Source of the DNA: Pseudarthrobacter defluvii
GTDB lineage: Bacteria > Actinomycetota > Actinomycetes > Actinomycetales > Micrococcaceae
DNA: 64,000 bases
Direction: 5' to 3'
Assembly (NCBI RefSeq): GCF_030323865.1
Contig: NZ_CP066362.1
Coordinates: 2,232,001 to 2,296,000, forward strand
Below are positions 25,756 to 35,339 of this stretch, one piece after another. The first letter of the stretch is position 1. Each line of letters begins with the position of its first letter. The position numbers and the translations under genes were made by a program. The notes below the pieces were generated by a model. The model saw only the letters and a list, made by a program, of their open reading frames with translations. It was not told the DNA's origin and did not search any database.

Positions 25756-26436
25756 GTGCACAAGCATGAAGCAGGGACTGATGAGCCAACAGGATCCTTG
25801 GGGCCGGTCCGCGTGTTCATCCTCGATGACCATGAGCTTGTCAGGCAGGGGCTGAAGGACCTGCTGGAAGGCGAGGGGTTCCTGGTAGTAGGCGAAAGCG
25901 GGTCTGCGGCCGAAGCGACCCGCCGCATCCCGGCCCTGCACCCGGACATTGCCATTCTCGACGGGCGGCTTCCTGACGGTACGGGCATCGAAGTCTGCCG
26001 GGACGTTCGTTCCCTCGATCCCCGCCTGCGCTGCCTGATCCTGACCAGCTACGACGACGAACAGGCCCTGCGCGGGGCAGTCCTGGCAGGTGCCTCCGGA
26101 TACATCCTGAAACAGATCAGGAGCGACGATCTCCTGGCCGGGATCCGGAAGGCCGCTGCCGGCGAATCACTGTTTGACCCGGGGATGGAGCAGCAGATCA
26201 TCACCGGGCTTTCCACCGCACCGACAGATCCCCGGTTGGAGGGCCTGAGCGCGCAGGAGAAGAAGGTGCTGGCGCTGATCGGCCAGGGGCTGACCAACCG
26301 CCAGATCGGCGACGAGCTGTTCCTGGCGGAAAAGACAGTCAAGAACTACGTTTCGTCCATCCTGGCCAAACTGGGCTTCGAGCGCAGGACGCAGGCGGCC
26401 GTTTACGTCACCAGGAGCTCACCGGAGTCCGCCTGA
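25756..26436 (+). CDS. devR: DevR/DosR-like NarL-family response regulator
   Basis: 226 aa. The receiver domain (about residues 18-135) has VFILDDHELVRQGLKDLL, the phospho-acceptor Asp in IAILDGRLPDGTGIEVCRD, and LILTSYDDE and ASGYILK. The LuxR-type helix-turn-helix (about 155-220) reads LSAQEKKVLALIGQGLTNRQ then FLAEKTVKNYVSSILAKLGF and ERRTQAAVYV. This follows mycobacterial DevR almost segment by segment, including AEKTVKNYVS, the DNA-recognition helix. The GTG at 25756 has GGGAG six bases upstream. The kinase gene lies tail to tail nine bases away. It is the predicted controller of the island. Confidence 0.92.
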   Translation: MHKHEAGTDEPTGSLGPVRVFILDDHELVRQGLKDLLEGEGFLVVGESGSAAEATRRIPALHPDIAILDGRLPDGTGIEVCRDVRSLDPRLRCLILTSYDDEQALRGAVLAGASGYILKQIRSDDLLAGIRKAAAGESLFDPGMEQQIITGLSTAPTDPRLEGLSAQEKKVLALIGQGLTNRQIGDELFLAEKTVKNYVSSILAKLGFERRTQAAVYVTRSSPESA

Positions 26437-26445
26437 CCGGACAGG

Positions 26446-28356
<1,911 letters not shown>

Positions 28357-28368
28357 CTAGGGGGCGCG

Positions 28369-28383
28369 GGACCTTCTTCCCTA
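28369..28383 (+). promoter_or_regulatory. DosR-like box 5
   Basis: GGACCTTCTTCCCTA, 34 bases upstream of the PPOX-fold gene and 22 bases upstream of its putative -10 at 28406, where an activator would touch the polymerase. It lies in the shared region with the divergent kinase gene. Confidence 0.6.
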
Positions 28384-28405
28384 GCCCGGGGGCGGCGCCC
28401 GGCTT

Positions 28406-28411
28406 TAGGCT
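28406..28411 (+). promoter_or_regulatory. Leaderless -10 element (TAGGCT)
   Basis: TAGGCT, six bases, then ATG at 28418. The DosR-like box 5 ends 22 bases before this hexamer. Confidence 0.55.
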
Positions 28412-28417
28412 ACGGCC

Positions 28418-28876
28418 ATGAATACTGCCGCGACTGAACCGGAAATCAAGGAACTGGGCGTCCACGATTGCTGGCGATACCTTCGTTCGACGTCCCTTTG
28501 CAGGATTGCCTTCACCGACGGGGACACGATTGAGAACTATCCCGTGAACTTCGTCCCCACCAACGGCACCCTGCTCATCCGCACCGGCGAAGGAACAAAG
28601 CTTGCCTCCCTCGCTGAACGGAAAGCAGTGGCCGTCGAGGCCGACGGGATGAACCAGTACGGCACCATTGCCTGGAGCGTCATCCTCAAGGGGCAAGCGC
28701 TGATCGTGTCCGATGCCGAGGAAACCCAGGACGCCATGGATGCCGGGCTTTCACCCTGGCAGCCCGGCCAAAAGAACATCCTGATCCGGATCACGCCGCA
28801 GGAGATCAGTGGGCGCAGGTTCGTCATCGCCGCGCCGACCCACTGGTGGCCGCCGCGGGAACCGACCGCGGATTAG
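28418..28876 (+). CDS. Pyridoxamine 5'-phosphate oxidase-like flavin-binding protein
   Basis: 152 aa split-barrel protein. GVHDCWRYLRSTSLCRIAFT, NYPVNFVPTNGTLLIRTGEG and AVEADGMNQYGTIAWSVILK fit the FMN- or F420-binding PPOX-like family, to which several mycobacterial DosR-regulon proteins belong. It may reduce or sequester a small redox substrate; none can be named. The start is probably leaderless. The Usp gene follows after 70 bases without a new box, so the two, the CtpE-like ATPase and Hsp20 form one likely transcript. Confidence 0.85.
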   Translation: MNTAATEPEIKELGVHDCWRYLRSTSLCRIAFTDGDTIENYPVNFVPTNGTLLIRTGEGTKLASLAERKAVAVEADGMNQYGTIAWSVILKGQALIVSDAEETQDAMDAGLSPWQPGQKNILIRITPQEISGRRFVIAAPTHWWPPREPTAD

Positions 28877-28946
28877 GCCGGCACGCGAACGGTTCCCTGC
28901 TCCAGCAGAACACTCCCCCATTAGAACCCGCAAAGGATGGTCCCCC

Positions 28947-29813
28947 ATGGCACTTGCCAAGCCAATCGCCGTCGGCATCACCGATTCCTCGGCGTCCAAC
29001 GCCGCCCTGTTGTGGGCAGCAGCCCGGGCCAACAGGCACAAGCTTCCCCTCGCCGTCGTGAATGTGGTGGACGACCGGTGGATGGCCGCCGAAGTCCTGC
29101 CCTACCTTGAAGTCCTGCGGGAATCGGGCCTGGGCCTGCTGAAGGAAGCCGGCGAAAAGGCCACCGCAGCCGAACCGGGCCTGCAGGTTACCCTCCAGCT
29201 CCTGGAAGGCGGCGTAGGGGCCGCCCTTGGTGACTACTCCAAAAATGCCAGCATGCTGGTCCTTGGCACCAGCGGCCACAACCGCGGCGCGTTAACGGAC
29301 CGGGCCCTGCAGGCGGCGGCTGCGGCAGAGTGCCCCGTGGCTGTCATCGGTGATGCCCAGGAGCACGGCCGCGGCATCGTGGTGGGCGTGGACGGATCGC
29401 AGGAATCAACACAGGCCGTTGCCTTTGCAGCAGCAGAAGCTGACTCCCTCGGAGAGGAACTGACGGTCCTCTACGCGTTCACCGGCCCCAACCGCTGGAT
29501 TTCCGCCGGACTGCCGCAAAGCAGTTTCGCCACCCACGTGATGGAGGAGGAGCAGATCGTCTTGTCCGAAACGGAGGCCGGCCTCCGGCAGGACTACCCG
29601 GATCTCAGGGTGCAAACCGTGATGGAAACCGTCCTGGAACCTGCGGACGCCTTGCTCCGTGCAGCTGCCGGTGCCCGTCTGCTGGTCCTGGGCAGCCGTG
29701 GCAAGGGTGGTTTTGAGAGGCTCCTTCTGGGGTCCACGGCACACGCGGTGCTGACCCAGCCGCCCTGCCCTACGGTCATCACCCGCATGCACAGGCAGCA
29801 GCACCAGGACTGA
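28947..29813 (+). CDS. Tandem-domain universal stress protein
   Basis: 288 aa, two Usp domains. The C-terminal domain keeps GSRGKGGFERLLLGST; the N-terminal one has GTSGHNRGALTDRALQ, a degenerate loop. The sequence runs parallel with the protein at 17838 (both have VVGVDGS and ESTQAVAFAAAEAD), indicating duplication within the island. The ATG at 28947 follows AAAGGATGG. It is followed after 23 bases by a P-type ATPase, repeating the Usp-ATPase pairing seen at 20390 and 37898. Confidence 0.92.
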   Translation: MALAKPIAVGITDSSASNAALLWAAARANRHKLPLAVVNVVDDRWMAAEVLPYLEVLRESGLGLLKEAGEKATAAEPGLQVTLQLLEGGVGAALGDYSKNASMLVLGTSGHNRGALTDRALQAAAAAECPVAVIGDAQEHGRGIVVGVDGSQESTQAVAFAAAEADSLGEELTVLYAFTGPNRWISAGLPQSSFATHVMEEEQIVLSETEAGLRQDYPDLRVQTVMETVLEPADALLRAAAGARLLVLGSRGKGGFERLLLGSTAHAVLTQPPCPTVITRMHRQQHQD

Positions 29814-29836
29814 CCGGTCAGCAGCCTGGCCAGGCC

Positions 29837-32356
29837 ATGACGGTAGCTGGGGACAACGGGGCCCCGGTCCCGGGCGTGGACGCGCGCCATGCCCGGGAGG
29901 GGCTCTCCACCGCAGAAGTTCGGGAACGCACTGCTGCCGGCCGCATCAACAGTGTGCCCACGGCTACCAGCAGGACGGTCGGAGAGATTGTCCAGGCCAA
30001 CGTCTTCACCCTTTTCAACGGCGTGGTGGGAGGGTGCTTCATCCTGCTGTTGGTCCTTGGCCAGTGGCGTGATGCGCTGTTCGGGTTGTCCGCCATCAGC
30101 AATTCGCTGATCGGCATCATTCAGGAATACCGGGCCAAGCGCTTGCTTGACCAGCTTGCCATTTTGCATGCCGCCAGGAGCACGGTGGTCAGGAACGGTG
30201 CCCGGGAAACCATATCCTCGGAAGAGCTGGTCCCGGACGAGCTGGTGGTACTTAACGCCGGAGACCAGGTCACGGCGGACCTGGTGCTGCTGGACGGGAA
30301 CCCGCTTGAGGTGGACGAATCGTTGCTGACCGGCGAATCGGAGCCCGTCCCCAAGCAGGGCGGTGCCGTACTGCTCTCCGGTTCCCTGATCCTTGCCGGG
30401 AGTGGGCGGGCCACCGTGCTCCGGGTGGGACCTGACACATTTGCCTACGGTTTGGCCGCCGAGGCGCGCCGGTTTTCCCTGGTGACATCCGAAATTCGGC
30501 GGGGCCTGGAGAAGGTCTTTGCCGTCATTACCTGGCTGCTTCTTCCCACCGCCCTGCTGCTTACCAATGCGCAGATGCAGGAGCAGGGCGGGTGGGCCGG
30601 TGCCATGGCATCAGGGCGGTGGGTGCCGGCGGCCGTGGGCTCCGTTGCAGGCATCATGGCCATGATTCCGCTGGGCCTGCTCCTGATGACCAGCGTGGCA
30701 TTCGCCGTGGGCGGGCTCCGGCTTGCCCGCCAAAAAGTACTGATCCAGGAACTTGCCGCCGTGGAGGTGCTGGCACGGGTGGATGTCCTCTGCCTGGATA
30801 AGACCGGCACGTTGTCCTCCGGCTCCATCGTGTTTGACGCCGTCCACGACGCCGGGACGGTTCCTGTTCCCGGGTGGCGGCAGGCGCTGGAATGGTTCGG
30901 TTCCAACGCGGACGCCAGCAGCACCGCGGCAGCCATCGGAAAAGCCTTCCCTGTGCAGGTTCCGGCGCAGGAGCAGGACTTGGTCCCCTTCTCCTCTGCC
31001 CGGAAGTGGAGCTCGGTGACGTTCGCAGCCGGCTCTGCAGCTGCCGGCACCTGGATCCTGGGAGCACCGGATGCGGTGCTGCACGCCCCCGGCTGCGCCA
31101 CGGCACACGGCAAGGCAGCAGCCCTGGCCGCAACGGGCCTGCGGACCCTGGCTCTGGTGTACCTGCCGGCGCCGCTGCCCCCGGATGCCGCAGGCGCGGG
31201 ACTGCCGCCGGACCTGGTCCCGGTCCTGCTGCTGGCTTTCCGAGAGAGCATCCGGCAGGACGCAGCGTCCACGCTGGACTACTTTCGGCGGCAGGGGGTA
31301 ACGGTCAAGATCATCTCCGGAGACGATCCGCGCACGGTGGGGGCGCTGGCCCGCGGGGTGGGGTTTGGGACCGGCGTCGCCTGTGACGCGCGCCGGCTTC
31401 CTCAAGATCCCGTCGAACTGGAGGAAACGGTGGAGGCCCACAGCCTCTTCGGGAGCGTGACACCCTCCCAGAAGCGGGACCTGATCCAGGCCCTGAGACG
31501 GCGGGGGCACACTGTGGCAATGACCGGGGACGGGGTGAATGATGTTTTGGCGCTCAAGGAGGCCGACCTGGGGATTGCCATGGACTCGGCCTCCCCGGCA
31601 ACCAAGGCCGTGGCCCGCCTGGTCCTGCTGGACGGGCGCTTCGAGCGGCTGCCGGCCGTGGTGGACGAGGGACGGCGGGCCATCAGCAACATCGAGCGTG
31701 TATCCCTGGTATTCCTGAGCAAAACCGTCTACGCCACCATCATTTCCGTGGTGTCCGGCATCCTGTTGCTGGCCTTTCCATTCCTGCCCCGGCAACTGTC
31801 GGCCCTGGATGGGTTGACCATCGGCCTGCCGGCGTTCTTCCTGGCCCTGCAGCCCGGCGGGCAGCGCTACGCTCCCGGGTTCCTCCGGCGTTCCCTCGCA
31901 TTCGCTGTGCCGGCCGGCATCTGCACCGGCCTGTGCGTCCTTGCGGTCAGCGGCTATGCCCAGACGTGGGGCGGATACAGCGAAGAGTCCGCGCAGTCCG
32001 CGGCCACCATGACCCTTGGCCTGGTGGCGGCGTGGATCCTGGTAGTGGCATCGCGCCCCCTCCACCCGACCAAGGTCCTGATCCTTGCCGGAATGTACTC
32101 AGGGCTGGTCCTGTTATTCACCGTCCCGGTGGCACAGGATTTCTTCCGGGTGGACTGGCCGCCCCCCGGCCTGCTGATCCTTTCCACCTCGGTTGCCGCC
32201 GCAGGTTGCGTGGCCATCGAGGTGGTGGGGCGGTTCACCCGGCGGCCATCCATTCCGGGCCACCAGGGCGGGCTGGGACCTTTGACTCTGGAAGCGGCGG
32301 CACGGGAACGGGAAGGTGGAACTGCCGGGCGAAGCGATGGTCCGGCTTCCACTTGA
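29837..32356 (+). CDS. CtpE-like P-type ATPase
   Basis: 839 aa. P-type motifs: TGES, the phosphorylated Asp of LDKTGTLSSGS near residue 321, KIISGDDPRTVGA, and AMTGDGVNDVLALKEADLGI. The transmembrane-4 region reads MAMIPLGLLLMTSVAFAVG instead of a PEGL motif. Both this and the VLALKEAD hinge are hallmarks of mycobacterial CtpE, reported as a calcium transporter. About eight to ten helices. The start follows the Usp stop by 23 bases, so it is cotranscribed. The Hsp20 gene begins 13 bases after its stop. Confidence 0.88.
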   Translation: MTVAGDNGAPVPGVDARHAREGLSTAEVRERTAAGRINSVPTATSRTVGEIVQANVFTLFNGVVGGCFILLLVLGQWRDALFGLSAISNSLIGIIQEYRAKRLLDQLAILHAARSTVVRNGARETISSEELVPDELVVLNAGDQVTADLVLLDGNPLEVDESLLTGESEPVPKQGGAVLLSGSLILAGSGRATVLRVGPDTFAYGLAAEARRFSLVTSEIRRGLEKVFAVITWLLLPTALLLTNAQMQEQGGWAGAMASGRWVPAAVGSVAGIMAMIPLGLLLMTSVAFAVGGLRLARQKVLIQELAAVEVLARVDVLCLDKTGTLSSGSIVFDAVHDAGTVPVPGWRQALEWFGSNADASSTAAAIGKAFPVQVPAQEQDLVPFSSARKWSSVTFAAGSAAAGTWILGAPDAVLHAPGCATAHGKAAALAATGLRTLALVYLPAPLPPDAAGAGLPPDLVPVLLLAFRESIRQDAASTLDYFRRQGVTVKIISGDDPRTVGALARGVGFGTGVACDARRLPQDPVELEETVEAHSLFGSVTPSQKRDLIQALRRRGHTVAMTGDGVNDVLALKEADLGIAMDSASPATKAVARLVLLDGRFERLPAVVDEGRRAISNIERVSLVFLSKTVYATIISVVSGILLLAFPFLPRQLSALDGLTIGLPAFFLALQPGGQRYAPGFLRRSLAFAVPAGICTGLCVLAVSGYAQTWGGYSEESAQSAATMTLGLVAAWILVVASRPLHPTKVLILAGMYSGLVLLFTVPVAQDFFRVDWPPPGLLILSTSVAAAGCVAIEVVGRFTRRPSIPGHQGGLGPLTLEAAAREREGGTAGRSDGPAST

Positions 32357-32369
32357 GCAGGAGGCAAGA

Positions 32370-32792
32370 ATGACTGACCTGATGAGATGGTTTGATACCC
32401 GGCGCTCTCCGATGGATGTCATCGAGAGGCTGTTCGAAGGCGATGTGGGCTCTTCGGCCATTCGGGTTGAGGAGATGATGGACGGCAATACGCTCGTGGT
32501 CCGGGCCGAACTGCCCGGAATAGATCCGGAAAAGGACGTTGACGTCACGGTTGCCGATGGCGTGTTGTCGATCAAGGCGGAGCGGCAGGAGAAGAAGGAG
32601 CAAAAGGGCAAGGACAGCTACCGGTCCGAATTCCGCTACGGCTCCTTTATGCGCCGCATTCCCCTCCCCAGCGGCGTCCAGCAAGGCGACATTACTGCCT
32701 CGTACAAGGACGGCCTCCTCGAAGTCCGGGCTCCGATGCCGGAGCAGGAGCAGGAAGCCGGTGCGTCAAAGATCCCCATCAGCAGGGGTTGA
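32370..32792 (+). CDS. Hsp20/alpha-crystallin small heat shock protein
   Basis: 140 aa. The alpha-crystallin domain spans about residues 35-125: LVVRAELPGIDPEKDVDVTV, VADGVLSIKAERQEK, FMRRIPLPSGVQ and ASYKDGLLEVRAP (the GxLxVRxP form of the closing motif). Mycobacterial HspX, the best-known DosR target, is the same family and length. It is an ATP-independent holdase. The ATG at 32370 follows AGGAGG. It is the last gene of the operon starting at 28418; a hairpin terminator follows. Confidence 0.93.
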   Translation: MTDLMRWFDTRRSPMDVIERLFEGDVGSSAIRVEEMMDGNTLVVRAELPGIDPEKDVDVTVADGVLSIKAERQEKKEQKGKDSYRSEFRYGSFMRRIPLPSGVQQGDITASYKDGLLEVRAPMPEQEQEAGASKIPISRG

Positions 32793-32814
32793 GGACGGTT
32801 TAAGTACGACGCCG

Positions 32815-32854
32815 GTGCCTGGCTTCCCGGGGATGAACCCTGGGGAGCCAGGCA
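32815..32854. terminator. Hairpin between hsp20 and ppsA
   Basis: GTGCCTGGCTTCCCGGGG pairs with CCCTGGGGAGCCAGGCAC around an ATGA loop with one mismatch. It ends the convergent Hsp20 and PEP synthase transcripts. Confidence 0.7.
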
Positions 32855-32863
32855 CTTTGGCGC

Positions 32864-35299
32864 CTAGAGCACGAGCTTGGCAGTCTGCCCGTCCGCGATC
32901 CGTGCCTCCGCAGCGGCAATGACCGGGAGCGTCCGCACATAGGTGTCGGGATTCAGGGACACGGAATCGATGCCCTGGCTGACCAGGAACTCTGCGAGGT
33001 CAGGATGGTTGCTGGGCCCCTGTCCGCAGATTCCGATCTTGATGCCGGCGGCGTGGGCCTTGCTGATCGCTTCGGCGATCATGGCCATCACTGCCGGATC
33101 CCGCTCGTCGAACAGCCCGGCGAGCTCCTCCGAGTCGCGGTCCACCCCCAACACCAGCTGGGTGAGGTCGTTGGACCCGATGGAGAAACCGTCAAAGCGC
33201 TTGGCGAATTCCGCTGCCAGGACCACGTTCGAGGGGATCTCGCACATCATATAGAGCTGCAGGCCGTCCCGGCCGCGGACCAATCCCTGCTCCTCCATCG
33301 CCTGGATCACCTGGTCAGCTTCCCGGACGGTGCGGCAGAAGGGAACCATGACGATGACGTTGCCGAATCCCACCTGCTCGCGTACGCGTTTCAGGGCTTT
33401 GCATTCCAGGGCGAAGCCTTCGCGGTAGTGGCTGCTGTAGTAGCGGGAGGCGCCACGGAACCCGAGCATGGGGTTTTCCTCCGGGCGTTCAAAGGCGCTG
33501 CCGCCAATGAGGTGGCCGTATTCGTTGGTCTTGAAGTCGCTCAACCGGACGATCACGGGCTTGGGATGGAACGGAGCGGCAATCTTCGCGATCCCGGTGG
33601 CCAGCACGTCGATGAAGTACTCCTGGGGGTCTTCGTAGCCGCTGGTCAGCTGCCGGATGAGCGCCGCCTCGTCCGGGTCCGCCACCTTTTCCGGATGGAC
33701 CAGGGCCATGGGGTGGATGCGGATCAAATTGTTGATGATGAACTCCATCCGGGCCAGGCCCACGCCGGCGGCGGGCAGCCGCCACCATTTGAAGGCCGCG
33801 GCAGGGCTTGCGATGTTGATCATTACGGCCGTGCGGGTGGCCGGAAGCGCCTGCATGTCCACGTCTTCCACTGAGAACTCCAGTAGTCCCTCGTAGACGC
33901 GGCCTTCCTCGCCTTCCGCGCAGGACAAGGTGACCTTGACGCCGTCGGACAGTGCTTCCGTGGCGTTGCGCGTTCCCACGACGGCGGGCACGCCCAGTTC
34001 GCGGCTGACGATGGCCGCGTGGCTGGTTGGGCCGCCGTGGTCCGTGATGATGCCTGCCGCGCGCTTCATCACGGGTACCCAGTCCGGATCCGTCATCCGG
34101 GTGACCAGCACGGAGCCGTCCACGAAGGATTCGATGTCCTTGGCATCCCGCACCACGCACGCCTGGCCCCGGGCCATGGCGTCGCCGATCGCGGCGCCGG
34201 AGACCAGGACCTTCCCGGGCTGTGCAAGATGGTAGGTCCGGAAGGTGGTTGTGCTCCTGCGGGCCTGGACGGTTTCCGGCCTTGCCTGCACCAAGAAGAG
34301 CTCTCCGGTGACCCCGTCCCTGGCCCACTCCATGTCCATCGGGCGCCCGTAGTGCTCCTCCACGGCAGCGGCCCAGCGGGCCAGCAGGACAACCTCCCGG
34401 TCATCCAGCACCAGCGTGCGCTGCTCCCGTTCGGAGGTCTCCACCATCCTGGTCCGCGCATCCCCGCCCTGGCTGTACACCATTTTGCGTTCCTTGGCGC
34501 CCAGCTCCCGCTCAATCACGGGGCTGAAGCGCTCCTCTGCCAGGAGCGGCTTGAACACCTGGTACTTGTCCGGGTTGATGGTCCCCTGGACCACCGTCTC
34601 CCCCAGCCCCCAGGCTGCGCTGATCACCACCACGCCGGGGAACCCGGACTCGGTGTCGATTGAGAACATCACCCCGGATGCGCCAACGTCGGAGCGGACC
34701 ATGCGCTGCACCCCCACGGACAAGGCGACGTCCAGGTGGTCATATCCCTTCATTTCGCGGTAGCTGATGGCGCGGTCGGTGAACAGGGATGCGTAGCAGC
34801 GCCGGCAGGCATCCAGGACCGCCCGCGCGCCCGCCACGTTCAGGAAGGTTTCCTGCTGGCCGGCGAAGCTGGCGTCCGGCAGGTCCTCCGCGGTGGCGCT
34901 GCTGCGGACAGCGACGGCGAGCTGGTCCTGCCCCGCCCGCCGGCACAGGGCGCTGTAGTGTTCCTGGATGTCCGCGGCGATGTCCTCCGGGAAGGTGGCC
35001 TGCAGGAACAGCTCACGGATCGCCGCTCCGGCCTGGCGGAGCGTGGATGTTCCGGCACGTTGGTCCTCCATGTGCTTCCTGATCCGCGACTCCAGGCCGT
35101 TGGCAGCAAGGAACGCCCGGTAGGCGGCAGCGGTGGTGGCGAACCCCTCGGGGACCCGGACCCCCTCGGTCTGCAGCGCACGGGTCAGCTCGCCCAGCGA
35201 AGCGTTCTTTCCTCCGACGGAAGGGATGTCCGCGATCCCGGTGTCCTCGATCCACTTGACGTTGGCGTTGGCCAGGGACGTGTCTGCGGCGGCACTCAT
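32864..35299 (-). CDS. ppsA: Phosphoenolpyruvate synthase
   Basis: 811 aa. The ATP-grasp N-terminus has VGGKNASLGELTRAL and AVRSSATAEDLPDASFAGQQ; the central swivelling domain has GGPTSHAAIVSRELG with the phospho-histidine; the C-terminal barrel has GSNDLTQLVLGVDRDS and GICGQGPSNHPDLAEFL. It converts pyruvate, ATP and water to PEP, AMP and phosphate for gluconeogenesis. The ATG at 35299 follows the upstream ATPase by 40 bases on the same strand, so PEP synthase is probably the last gene of the Usp-ATPase-ppsA unit controlled by box 6. Confidence 0.93.
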   Translation of the reverse strand: MSAAADTSLANANVKWIEDTGIADIPSVGGKNASLGELTRALQTEGVRVPEGFATTAAAYRAFLAANGLESRIRKHMEDQRAGTSTLRQAGAAIRELFLQATFPEDIAADIQEHYSALCRRAGQDQLAVAVRSSATAEDLPDASFAGQQETFLNVAGARAVLDACRRCYASLFTDRAISYREMKGYDHLDVALSVGVQRMVRSDVGASGVMFSIDTESGFPGVVVISAAWGLGETVVQGTINPDKYQVFKPLLAEERFSPVIERELGAKERKMVYSQGGDARTRMVETSEREQRTLVLDDREVVLLARWAAAVEEHYGRPMDMEWARDGVTGELFLVQARPETVQARRSTTTFRTYHLAQPGKVLVSGAAIGDAMARGQACVVRDAKDIESFVDGSVLVTRMTDPDWVPVMKRAAGIITDHGGPTSHAAIVSRELGVPAVVGTRNATEALSDGVKVTLSCAEGEEGRVYEGLLEFSVEDVDMQALPATRTAVMINIASPAAAFKWWRLPAAGVGLARMEFIINNLIRIHPMALVHPEKVADPDEAALIRQLTSGYEDPQEYFIDVLATGIAKIAAPFHPKPVIVRLSDFKTNEYGHLIGGSAFERPEENPMLGFRGASRYYSSHYREGFALECKALKRVREQVGFGNVIVMVPFCRTVREADQVIQAMEEQGLVRGRDGLQLYMMCEIPSNVVLAAEFAKRFDGFSIGSNDLTQLVLGVDRDSEELAGLFDERDPAVMAMIAEAISKAHAAGIKIGICGQGPSNHPDLAEFLVSQGIDSVSLNPDTYVRTLPVIAAAEARIADGQTAKLVL

Positions 35300-35339
35300 G
35301 GCTTGATTCTGGACTTGACCGGCGGGGGCCTGCAGAGTC

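Noticed and set aside
32852..32866. GCACTTTGGCGCCTA resembles the DosR-like box
   Set aside because: It lies between two convergent genes beside a terminator hairpin, includes the ppsA stop codon, and has no gene to control.
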